NCBI RefSeq assembly: GCF_004103755.1
Contig: NZ_CP035283.1
Span: forward strand, 62,001-126,000
Direction: 5' to 3'
Origin: Caproiciproducens sp. NJN-50
Lineage (GTDB): Bacteria; Bacillota; Clostridia; Oscillospirales; Acutalibacteraceae
Length of the DNA: 64,000 nt
A model generated the notes under the pieces. It had not been told where the DNA came from, did no database searches, and worked only from the letters and a program-made list of their open reading frames with translations. This document shows positions 57,041 to 64,000 of this stretch, piece after piece. A program made the position numbers and the translations under genes. Positions within the stretch are counted from its first letter, which is position 1, and every line of letters starts with the position of its first letter.

Positions 57041-59470
57041 TTAATTGACGCGTTTTCCGTGCGGGTCCGGAGCGGGCGACGCATGCCAGATCCCCTCCGC
57101 ATATTCGCGGATCGCCCGGTCGGCTGAAAAGATTCCCGCCTGCGCCGTGTTAATCAGGCACATTCTCCGCCATTTCGCCGTGTCGAGATAGAGCTGCTCC
57201 GACCTAAGCCGCGCTTTTTCAAAGGAAGCGAAATCCGCCAGAACCATATAGGGGTCGGAGGAAAGCAGCGAATCCGCGATGTCCCGGAACGAAACGCCGC
57301 AGAATCCCGCGTCCATCGCGGCAAGGGCGGCTTTCAGCTCCGGGTTGTGGTCCGCGATGGCGCGCGGCTGGTAGCCGGCCTGTTTCAGTCCCTGCGCCTC
57401 CCCGGCATTCATGCCGAACAGGATCATGTTGTCATCTCCGACCGCTTCGCGGATTTCGATGTTCGCGCCATCCAGCGTGCCGAGCGTGACCGCGCCGTTG
57501 ATCATGAATTTCATGTTGCCGGTCCCGCTGGCCTCCGTCCCCGCGAGCGAAATCTGTTCGCTGAGGTCCGCCGCCGGCATCAGAAGCTCCGCGAGCGTCA
57601 CGCGGTAATCCTCCAGATAGATGACCTTCATCTTTTGGTTGACGCGCTCGTCGGCGTCGATCGTTTTGCCCAGATCAATGATAAAGCGGATGATCTGTTT
57701 TGCAAAGTAATATCCGGGCGCGGCCTTCGCGCCGAACAGATAGGTCCGCGGCGTGAACTCCATTTCGGGGTTCTCGCGCAGGCGCAGGTAGTCGGTCAGA
57801 ATCTGCAGAGCGTTCAGGTGCTGGCGCTTGTATTCGTGCAGCCTTTTCACCTGCACGTCGAAAATCGAGTCCGGGTCGAGATCGACGCCATTTTCCCGTT
57901 TGACGTACCGGGCGAGCCGGAGCTTGTTCTCCCGTTTGACCGCCGCCATTTTTTCCAGCGCCGCCGGGTCGTTCTGATAGTTCATCAGGTTTTGGAGCTC
58001 GGAAGCGTCTCGCACGAAGCCGTCCCCGATCAACTCGGTCAGGAGCGCGGCCAGGCCCGGATTCGCCTGGCAGAGCCAGCGCCGGTGCGCGATCCCGTTG
58101 GTCACGTTCGTAAATTTTTCCGGCATTTCCGTATAAAAATCGTGGAACACGCGGTCCTTCAGGATTTCGGAGTGCAGCTTCGAAACTCCGTTGACGCTGT
58201 GGCAGGAAACCACGGCCAGATTCGCCATTTTAACGAATCCGTCGTTCCACGGGGCCATGCGGCCCACCTTGTAGCCGTCCACGCCCCGGTTGTGCATCCC
58301 GGCGCAGAAGCGGCGGTTGATTTCCTCCACGATCTGGTAGATGCGGGGCAGGCGCATGCGGAACAGGTCGATTCCCCAGCACTCGAGCGCCTCCGCCATC
58401 ACCGTGTGGTTCGTGTAGGCGAAGACTTCCCGCACGATGTCCCACGCGGCGTCCCAGCCGTAGCCGCACTCGTCCAGCATGACGCGCATCATCTCGGGAA
58501 TCGCCAGCACCGGATGCGTGTCGTTCAGGTGGATTGCGGCGCAGTCGGGCAGGTTGTCGAGCGTCCGGTTCTGGAACAGATGGTGCCGGATAATGTCCTG
58601 CACGGCGGCCGAAACCAGGAAATACTGCTGCGAAAGCCGGAGGCTTTTTCCCTCCGGATGGTTGTCGTCCGGGTAGAGCACCTTCGTGATGCTCTCCGCC
58701 GTCGCCTTCTGCTCGACGGCGCGCAGGTAATCCCCGCCGTTGAACAGATTCATGTCGAAATCCTCGCTGGTCGCCGACCACAGCCGAAGCCGGCTGACGC
58801 CCCGGCCGTCCATTCCCGGAACATAAAGGTCGCTCGGCACGGCCGTGACCTTCGTGTAATTCTTGTGGTTCACCACATGAAACCCGTTGTTCCAGTAGTC
58901 TTCGATCTTCCCGTTGAAATGGACCTCCACGCTTTTTTCCGGCTCGCTCCGGAGCCAGATCTTGCCGCCCGGAAGCCAGAAGTCCGGCAGCTCCGTCTGC
59001 CAGCCGTCCACCAGCTTCTGCCGGAAGATGCCGTACTCGTAGCGCAGGGAATACCCCGTCGCCGGGTATCCGAGCGTCGCCAGCGCGTCCAGGAAACAGG
59101 CCGCGAGACGGCCCAGCCCCCCGTTTCCGAGGCCCGCGTCCGGCTCCTGCTCGTAGAGCGCGTCGAGCTTGAGTCCCAGCCCGGAAAGCGCCTGCCGGTA
59201 ATCCTCCTCGATTCCCAGATTGAAAAGGCAGTTTTTCAGCGAACGCCCCAGAAGGAACTCCATGCAAAGATAGTAGATGTGTTTGGTCCCCGCTTTCTCG
59301 GCTCCCCTGATAAATTCGCTGCGCCCCTTCTCCATCAGGTCGCGCACGCACAGCGCCGCGGCCTTGTAGCACTGCTCGTCGGTGGCGTTCTTCAGGCTGA
59401 CCCCGAACACCAGCTCCAGCATGCTGCAGATGGACTCCTGTATCTTTTTGACCGGCTGCCTGTAAATCAT
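57041..59470 (-). CDS. glgP: Glycogen/maltodextrin phosphorylase
   Basis: An 809-residue PLP-dependent phosphorylase releasing glucose-1-phosphate from alpha-1,4-glucans. The PLP Lys lies in EASGTGNMKFMINGAVTLGTLDGAN (in parts; Lys about 650). Other hallmarks are LGNGGLGRLAACFLDALATL (about 112-131), AIHLNDTHPVLAIPE and DVQVKRLHEYKRQ. Length is normal. With the GH13 gene 20 bases downstream it forms a glycogen or maltodextrin breakdown operon. A promoter is visible upstream. Confidence 0.96.
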   Translation of the reverse strand: MIYRQPVKKIQESICSMLELVFGVSLKNATDEQCYKAAALCVRDLMEKGRSEFIRGAEKAGTKHIYYLCMEFLLGRSLKNCLFNLGIEEDYRQALSGLGLKLDALYEQEPDAGLGNGGLGRLAACFLDALATLGYPATGYSLRYEYGIFRQKLVDGWQTELPDFWLPGGKIWLRSEPEKSVEVHFNGKIEDYWNNGFHVVNHKNYTKVTAVPSDLYVPGMDGRGVSRLRLWSATSEDFDMNLFNGGDYLRAVEQKATAESITKVLYPDDNHPEGKSLRLSQQYFLVSAAVQDIIRHHLFQNRTLDNLPDCAAIHLNDTHPVLAIPEMMRVMLDECGYGWDAAWDIVREVFAYTNHTVMAEALECWGIDLFRMRLPRIYQIVEEINRRFCAGMHNRGVDGYKVGRMAPWNDGFVKMANLAVVSCHSVNGVSKLHSEILKDRVFHDFYTEMPEKFTNVTNGIAHRRWLCQANPGLAALLTELIGDGFVRDASELQNLMNYQNDPAALEKMAAVKRENKLRLARYVKRENGVDLDPDSIFDVQVKRLHEYKRQHLNALQILTDYLRLRENPEMEFTPRTYLFGAKAAPGYYFAKQIIRFIIDLGKTIDADERVNQKMKVIYLEDYRVTLAELLMPAADLSEQISLAGTEASGTGNMKFMINGAVTLGTLDGANIEIREAVGDDNMILFGMNAGEAQGLKQAGYQPRAIADHNPELKAALAAMDAGFCGVSFRDIADSLLSSDPYMVLADFASFEKARLRSEQLYLDTAKWRRMCLINTAQAGIFSADRAIREYAEGIWHASPAPDPHGKRVN

Positions 59471-59509
59471 CGGAACGGCCCCCCGATTTCATCAAATTTA
59501 TTTCTGTCT

Positions 59510-59538
59510 ATGATACACCAATATTACCGCTTTTTCAA
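59510..59538 (-). promoter_or_regulatory. Promoter of glgP
   Basis: On the minus strand TTGAAA (59538-59533), 17-base spacer, TATCAT (59515-59510), about 40 bases before the start. The rest of 59539-59746 is AT-rich and shows no gene. Confidence 0.7.
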
Positions 59539-59746
59539 GTGCAGCAACGCATCTTCACAGCGTTCTTTGAAACTGCCCGTTTTTCCCTATATGACGCGGT
59601 TTTCAGGCAATTTTCAAATTTTATTTCAATGCGCTTACTAAAGAACATTTTTCAGCGGAATTTATACACTTTCACTAAAAAATGAAATTTGCTCCGCCTG
59701 TTGTTTTCCCCGTGGGAAAAGGCCTTATAAAAAGTCGGAATATCCC

Positions 59747-59775
59747 TTTCATATTATAGCGAAATAGATTATAAT
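59747..59775 (+). promoter_or_regulatory. Promoter of the zapA operon
   Basis: TTTCAT (59747-59752), 17-base spacer, TATAAT (59770-59775). Confidence 0.65.
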
Positions 59776-59819
59776 AAGCTATATAAAAAACGCGGCTTTC
59801 ACGAAAGGGAATGAATGAT

Positions 59820-60338
59820 TTGAGCAAAAACAGGATCAAACTGAATATCTGCGGCTGTGAATGCGTCGTCAGTTCCGAGGACAGCGAGGGGTACATGCGC
59901 TCCGTCGGCGAAAAGGTCCAGAAGACCATCGAGGCGATGCTGGACCGGAACGAGCGCATCTCCATCACCATGGCCGCGATCTCCGCCGCGTTAAGCTACT
60001 GTGACGACGCCAACAAGGCGGCGGACGCGGCGGAAAATCTCCGCACGCAGATCAAGGATTATCTGGAGGATTCCTCCCATGCCCGCCTGGAGGCGGAGGA
60101 ATCCCGCAGGGAAATCGAGCGCCTGAAGCGCGAGATCCAGACGCTGCGCGCCCGGCTCTCCGCCGCGGGCGAAACGCCGCCGGAGGGCGCTTCCCCGGAA
60201 AAAGCGCCGCCGATCGCTCCGGGGGCGGACGTGCCCCGCCCGCAGACGGGCAGCTTTTCCCGCGTGACCCCCCAGGCGGACGGCCCGGACCCCGAGGGAT
60301 TCATGAGCTTTTTCGAAAAGAAAACCGATGAGCCATAA
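59820..60338 (+). CDS. zapA: Cell division protein ZapA
   Basis: A 172-residue ZapA. The N-terminal domain (about 5-85) has KNRIKLNICGCECVVSSEDSEGYMRSVGEKV followed by RNERISITMAAISAALSYCDD (in parts), then a coiled coil (about 85-125: EAEESRREIERLKREIQTLRARL) and a disordered Pro-rich C-terminus. It cross-links FtsZ filaments at the division site. The TTG at 59820 is 9 bases from AAAGGGA, while the in-frame ATG 59811 directly abuts that site; both are possible and differ by three residues. It overlaps the U32 gene by 11 bases. Confidence 0.9.
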   Translation: MSKNRIKLNICGCECVVSSEDSEGYMRSVGEKVQKTIEAMLDRNERISITMAAISAALSYCDDANKAADAAENLRTQIKDYLEDSSHARLEAEESRREIERLKREIQTLRARLSAAGETPPEGASPEKAPPIAPGADVPRPQTGSFSRVTPQADGPDPEGFMSFFEKKTDEP

Positions 60339-62418
60339 GATTGAGATTCTCGCTCCGGCCGGTTCGCCGGAAAGCCTGACGGCAGCCGTCCGCGCGGGGG
60401 CGGATGCCGTTTATCTGGGCGGGGCCCAGTTTTCCGCACGGGCGGGCGCAAAGAATTTTTCACAGGAAGAACTGCGGCAGGCCGTGCAATATTGTCACGC
60501 GCGTGACGTGAAAGTATACCTCGCGGTCAACACGCTGCTGCTGGACGATGAGCTCCCCGCGGCGCTTGATTTCGTGCGCTTTGCCTGCTCCCTTCCGGTG
60601 GACGCGCTTCTGGTGCAGGACATGGGCCTCGCCTCGCGCCTTCTCCGGCACGCGCCGGGCTTAAGGCTGCACGCTTCCACCCAGACCGGCGTCCACACGC
60701 CCGCGGGGACAAAAGCGCTGTACGATCTCGGCTTTCAGCGGGTCGTTTTAGCCCGCGAACTCTCCCTGGAAGAAATCTCGGAGATCCACCGCTCCTGCCC
60801 GATCGAACTGGAAACTTTTGTCCACGGCGCCCTGTGCATGTCGGTCAGCGGGCAGTGCTATTTCAGCTCCGTGCTCGGTTCCCGCAGTGGAAACCGGGGC
60901 ATGTGCGCGCAGCCCTGCCGCCTGCCGTTTTCGGCGCCGGGGGGAACGGGGCACGACCTGAGCCTCAAGGACCTTTCCATGATCCCGCGGCTTTCGGAGC
61001 TCTCCGGGGCGGGCGCGGTCTGCGCAAAGATCGAGGGCAGGCTCAAACGGCCGGAATACGTCGCCGCCGCCACCGCCGCCTGCCGTTTCGCGGCGGACGG
61101 GAAGGAAATCCCTTCGGGGCTTCTGAAAAATCTCGGCGCGGTTTTTTCGCGTTCCGGCTTTACCACCGGCTATCCGGACGCAAAGCGCGGCCGGGCCATG
61201 TTCGGCGTGCGCTCGAAGGAAGACGCGGCCGCGGCGACCGGGGAGGTTCTTTCCGGGCTGAAGAATCTTTATTCCAGGGAATTTATAAAAATTCCCGTTG
61301 ATTTTACGCTGAAAATCAAATATAATAAGCCGATGCAGTTGACCGCCGCCGACCGGAACGGCATGGAATTCACCGTTTGCGGGGCGGTACCCGAACGCGC
61401 GGAACACCGTGCGCTCGATGGGAAACGATGCGAAGATCAGCTTTCCAAAACAGGCGGAACACCGTTTTACGCGGACCGCGTCGCCGTGGACCTGGACGAT
61501 GGGCTGACGGCGCCTGTTTCCGAACTGAACCGCATGCGGCGCGAAGCTCTGGAAACCCTGCTGGAACGCCGCGCCGACCGCCCCGGAATTCCGTGGACGG
61601 ACTGCGGCGATCCCGGTTTTGCGCCCCACCGTGCGGGGCCGTTCCGGTTCCGGGCGCGGTTTTCCCGCGCGGAACTGCCCGAAAACGCCAAAAAGCTGGA
61701 ACTTTGCTACATCCCTTATCATACGGAACCTCACCGTATCGCGCGGCTGCTCGAAGAGGGATTCCAGGCGGCGGCGGAACTGCCCCGAGGCTTGTTCGGC
61801 ATGGAGAGCGCCGTTCGGCGAAGCCTGGAAAACGCGAAGGCCGCCGGCGTCACGGACGTCTGGGCCGGCACGCCCGACGGGGTCCGGCTCGCGCTGGACT
61901 GCGGTTTTACGGTTCACGGCGGGTTTTCCCTGAACATCACAAATACCCCCGCGCTGGAATTCTACCGGTCGATGGGCGTGGCCGACGCGGAGCTTTCTTA
62001 CGAACTGACGCTGCGGCAGGCGGCGCGCATCGGCGGCTCCGTGCCGCGCGGGCTGTTCCTTTACGGCAGGCTTCCGCTGATGCTCTGCCGGAACTGCCCG
62101 GCCGCGAATTCGCCGAAGGGCTGTCTTGCCTGTAAATCGTCGCCGGAGCTGACCGACCGCCGCGGCGTGAAATTCCCGGTGCAATGTTACGGCGCGTGCA
62201 GCGAGGTGCTCAACTCCGTCCCGCTGTCGCTTGCCGGCCGCATGGGCGATGTGGAAAACGTTGATTTCGGCCTGCTCCGCTTTTCGACGGAAGACACACG
62301 GGAAACAGAGCGGATCATCGATGAAATTTTAAACGGAACCGAAAAAAATGCGGAGCCGAACTCCTTTACGCGCGGACTTTACTACCGCGGCTTCGCCGCC
62401 CGGCGGGAGGACTCATGA
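60328..62418 (+). CDS. U32 family peptidase-type protein (RlhA/TrhP-like)
   Basis: A 696-residue protein. The first about 330 residues form the U32 barrel: IEILAPAGSPESLTAAVRAGADAVYLGG, VNTLL, LHASTQTGVHT, FVHGALCMSVSGQCYFSSVLGSRSGNRGMCAQPCR with the signature Cys (in parts). The rest includes a DUF3656-like insertion and a C-terminal Cys-rich segment (CRNCPAANSPKGCLACKS). Related proteins hydroxylate 23S rRNA (RlhA) or tRNA uridine (TrhP) rather than cleave peptides, so an RNA-modifying role is likely. It overlaps zapA and dut by a few bases. Confidence 0.9.
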   Translation: MSHKIEILAPAGSPESLTAAVRAGADAVYLGGAQFSARAGAKNFSQEELRQAVQYCHARDVKVYLAVNTLLLDDELPAALDFVRFACSLPVDALLVQDMGLASRLLRHAPGLRLHASTQTGVHTPAGTKALYDLGFQRVVLARELSLEEISEIHRSCPIELETFVHGALCMSVSGQCYFSSVLGSRSGNRGMCAQPCRLPFSAPGGTGHDLSLKDLSMIPRLSELSGAGAVCAKIEGRLKRPEYVAAATAACRFAADGKEIPSGLLKNLGAVFSRSGFTTGYPDAKRGRAMFGVRSKEDAAAATGEVLSGLKNLYSREFIKIPVDFTLKIKYNKPMQLTAADRNGMEFTVCGAVPERAEHRALDGKRCEDQLSKTGGTPFYADRVAVDLDDGLTAPVSELNRMRREALETLLERRADRPGIPWTDCGDPGFAPHRAGPFRFRARFSRAELPENAKKLELCYIPYHTEPHRIARLLEEGFQAAAELPRGLFGMESAVRRSLENAKAAGVTDVWAGTPDGVRLALDCGFTVHGGFSLNITNTPALEFYRSMGVADAELSYELTLRQAARIGGSVPRGLFLYGRLPLMLCRNCPAANSPKGCLACKSSPELTDRRGVKFPVQCYGACSEVLNSVPLSLAGRMGDVENVDFGLLRFSTEDTRETERIIDEILNGTEKNAEPNSFTRGLYYRGFAARREDS

Positions 62419-62867
62419 AAATCAAGATCAAAAAAATCAGGGAAAACGCGTTGCTGCCGACGCGCGGCAGCAACGGGGCGGCCGGTCTGGACCTGTACGC
62501 CTGCATCGACGAGCCGGTCCTGATCGAGCCGCGCGGGCTGTACCGCATCCCGACGGGCGTGGCGATCGCGCTGCCCGGCCCCGAAACGGTCGGCCTGATT
62601 TTCGCGCGCAGCGGGCTCGGCGTCCGGCACGGCGTTTCGCTGCCCAACGCCGTCGGCGTCATCGACAGCGACTACCGGGGCGAATTGATCGTAGGCATCG
62701 GCAACACGGGGGAAACTTCCTATCTTCTTTCCCCGGGAGAACGGTTCGCGCAGCTGGTCGTCATGCCCGTCTTTCAGGTGGAACTGCTTGAAACGGACGA
62801 CCTGGGCGAAACGGTCCGGGGAGCGGGCGCTTTCGGGTCGACCGGAAGATACGGCGATTCTACATAG
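62415..62867 (+). CDS. dut: dUTP diphosphatase
   Basis: A 150-residue trimeric dUTPase. All five motifs are visible: AAGLDLYA (1), FARSGLGVRHG (2), GVIDSDYRGEL (3), PGERFAQLVV (4) and GAFGSTGRYG (5). It hydrolyses dUTP to dUMP, preventing uracil in DNA. Its ATG overlaps the stop of the U32 gene (ATGA). Confidence 0.97.
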   Translation: MKIKIKKIRENALLPTRGSNGAAGLDLYACIDEPVLIEPRGLYRIPTGVAIALPGPETVGLIFARSGLGVRHGVSLPNAVGVIDSDYRGELIVGIGNTGETSYLLSPGERFAQLVVMPVFQVELLETDDLGETVRGAGAFGSTGRYGDST

Positions 62868-62963
62868 AGTTTACCTGATGCAAGCTCCCCGCCGGACCAG
62901 AAATATTTCCAGGCTGATTCCCTCCGTTGGCCTGAGACAAAATTTTCCGGAGATATTTTTTAT

Positions 62964-63221
62964 ATGAAAAAGGGCATTCTAAAAACGCTTCTGTTGATCG
63001 TTCTGCTTGTCCTTGCGGTTGTTCTTGGAAAAGCTGTTTCGGACGCGGCGGCCGGCGTGCGTTTTCTTTCCTTTCTGAGCGCCGGGGCCAGCTTCGGGAT
63101 TTCCACCGTAAACGTCGATCTCTCCATTCTCCGCTTTACCTTCGGAATGACCGTGGATCTGCACGTCGCCCAGGCTCTTCTGCTGATCGCCGCAATTTTA
63201 GGGTATAACAGAATACACTGA
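62964..63221 (+). CDS. DUF4321 membrane protein
   Basis: An 85-residue protein with two hydrophobic segments (about 5-27, 62-83) around a short outer loop (FGISTVNVDLSILRFTFG). This matches DUF4321, a Clostridia family with no known function that is commonly found just before maf and mreB, as here. The ribosome site is CGGAG, about 12 bases upstream. Confidence 0.88.
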   Translation: MKKGILKTLLLIVLLVLAVVLGKAVSDAAAGVRFLSFLSAGASFGISTVNVDLSILRFTFGMTVDLHVAQALLLIAAILGYNRIH

Positions 63222-63259
63222 AAGAAGAATTCATCAAAGAGATAGGAGTTTTCTTTACC

Positions 63260-63832
63260 ATGTTACTGCTAGCGTCTTCATCGCCGCGCCGCAGCGAGCT
63301 GCTGAAAATGGCCGGTTATGAATTTACCGTTGTGCCGGCCAACGTGAGCGAAACCTTCCTGCACGGAACGCCTCCCATGCAGATTGTGGAGCAGCTTTCC
63401 GCGCGCAAGGCGCAGGCCGTTGCAAAACAGCATCCGGAAGCCGTCATTCTGGCGGCCGACACCGTTGTTGTGTTCAAGGGCAGGATTCTGGGAAAACCGA
63501 AGGACGCGGAGGCGGCGAAGGCCATGCTGAAACTTCTTTCCGCCAACGTACATCAGGTCTACACCGGCTACACCGTCATCAGCGGCAAAAAGCTCATCAA
63601 CGGCCACGAGTGCACCTCGGTGGAGTTCTACACGCTGTCTCAGGCGGAAATCGACGCTTATGTCGAGACGGAGGAGCCGTTCGACAAGGCCGGGGCCTAC
63701 GGGATCCAGGGCCGGGGCGCTCTTTTTGTCAAGCGCATCAACGGCGATTATTACAATATCGTCGGCCTGCCGATCGCCAAAATCCACCGGATCCTCGCCG
63801 GCCTTCAGGAAAAAGCCGAGCAGCCTTCCTGA
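63260..63832 (+). CDS. maf: Maf-type nucleotide pyrophosphatase
   Basis: A 190-residue Maf protein. It begins LLASSSPRRSELLKM (nucleotide-binding signature SxSPRRxxLL), followed by ARKAQAV, ILAADTVVVFKGRILGKP (catalytic Asp/Glu/Lys region) and DKAGAYGIQGRGALFVKRINGDYYNIVGLP. Maf proteins hydrolyse dTTP, UTP or modified nucleotides. AGGAG lies 10-14 bases upstream of ATG 63260. It lies 38 bases after the DUF4321 gene. Confidence 0.95.
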   Translation: MLLLASSSPRRSELLKMAGYEFTVVPANVSETFLHGTPPMQIVEQLSARKAQAVAKQHPEAVILAADTVVVFKGRILGKPKDAEAAKAMLKLLSANVHQVYTGYTVISGKKLINGHECTSVEFYTLSQAEIDAYVETEEPFDKAGAYGIQGRGALFVKRINGDYYNIVGLPIAKIHRILAGLQEKAEQPS

Positions 63833-63855
63833 CGCGCGGAATTCTGAATTAAAGG

Positions 63856-63884
63856 TTGAGAATCTCCGGCATTCGGGTTATAAT
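63856..63884 (+). promoter_or_regulatory. Promoter of mreB
   Basis: TTGAGA (63856-63861), 17-base spacer, TATAAT (63879-63884), about 60 bases before the mreB start. Confidence 0.8.
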
Positions 63885-63946
63885 AAGAAAAGATCGGATC
63901 ATTCGGAACCGGCCGCGGCCCGGATGCGTTGAAAGGGGAAAAACAG

Positions 63947-64000
63947 ATGTTTTCAAAAGATATAGGAATCGACCTGGGCACCGCCAACACCCTGGTCTTT
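63947..64000 (+). CDS. mreB: Rod shape-determining protein MreB (start only)
   Basis: Only 18 codons are inside the window: MFSKDIGIDLGTANTLVF. DIGIDLGTANTL is the phosphate-1 loop of MreB actins. GAAAGGGG lies about 9 bases upstream of the ATG. The maf-mreB order is common in Firmicutes and supports the call. Confidence 0.92.
   Translation, partial: MFSKDIGIDLGTANTLVF

Overview
The window reads as chromosome of a fairly GC-rich anaerobic Firmicute, most likely a clostridial Oscillospiraceae/Acutalibacteraceae-type gut or digester organism. Evidence: strong AGGAGG-type ribosome sites, consensus TTGACA-17-TATAAT promoters, ferredoxin-dependent 2-oxoacid metabolism, Clostridia-typical families (GGGtGRT protein with its Fe-S scaffold partner, C_GCAxxG_C_C protein, DUF4358, DUF4830, DUF4321) and a Gram-positive zapA...maf-mreB division/shape neighbourhood. 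No rRNA, prophage or CRISPR array is visible; there is one tRNA (Arg, CCG).

Layout. 1-5.5 kb: end of a VanW-like wall protein, a GT2 glycosyltransferase, a YbhN-type flippase, NadE and a HAD phosphatase. 5.5-8.3 kb: an IS30 element inside a non-coding repeat array. 8.3-20.2 kb: DUF4830 protein, a divergent EF-G paralogue, a PhnP-like hydrolase, a short MGMT protein, Pta, a small secreted basic peptide with a cytosolic partner, the Fe-S scaffold/GGGtGRT pair, a GNAT, an SGNH hydrolase and a DUF4358 lipoprotein. 20.4-34.6 kb: a catabolic island. One minus-strand operon (Na+ symporter, MIF-type tautomerase, flavin reductase, Cys-Gly-type dipeptidase, ATC-hydrolase-like protein, cysteine desulfidase) suggests uptake and breakdown of cysteine-containing or thiazoline compounds. 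A LysR gene separates it from a plus-strand kor(DABC)-gctAB-symporter operon that should oxidise an imported 2-oxoacid to an acyl-CoA and recover the CoA. 34.8-45.4 kb: Fba, OGG-type glycosylase, RlmB, a 1018-residue degenerate P-type ATPase, GlyRS, GtrA. 45.5-53.2 kb: flavodoxin-fold reductase, a second large repeat array, an HD hydrolase and a K+ uptake operon with three RCK proteins, then tRNA-Arg with tandem tRNA-end repeats. 53.4-64 kb: M19 dipeptidase, GH13 and glycogen phosphorylase, ZapA, U32 peptidase, Dut, DUF4321, Maf and the start of MreB.

The most unusual content is non-coding. Large intergenic arrays (about 5.5-8.3, 12.3-13.06, 41.1-42.3 and 46.2-47.96 kb) are assembled from a limited set of reused structured modules. 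One module is a roughly 230-nt transcript with its own near-consensus promoter, a multi-hairpin junction closed by a short helix, a pyrimidine/purine hairpin and an intrinsic terminator, present three times. Between two otherwise nearly identical copies the junction hairpins have changed sequence while keeping their base pairing. A second module, also in three copies, carries a same-length 23-nt segment that is replaced in one copy. These are the best candidates in the window for an undescribed RNA system; their function is not known to me.
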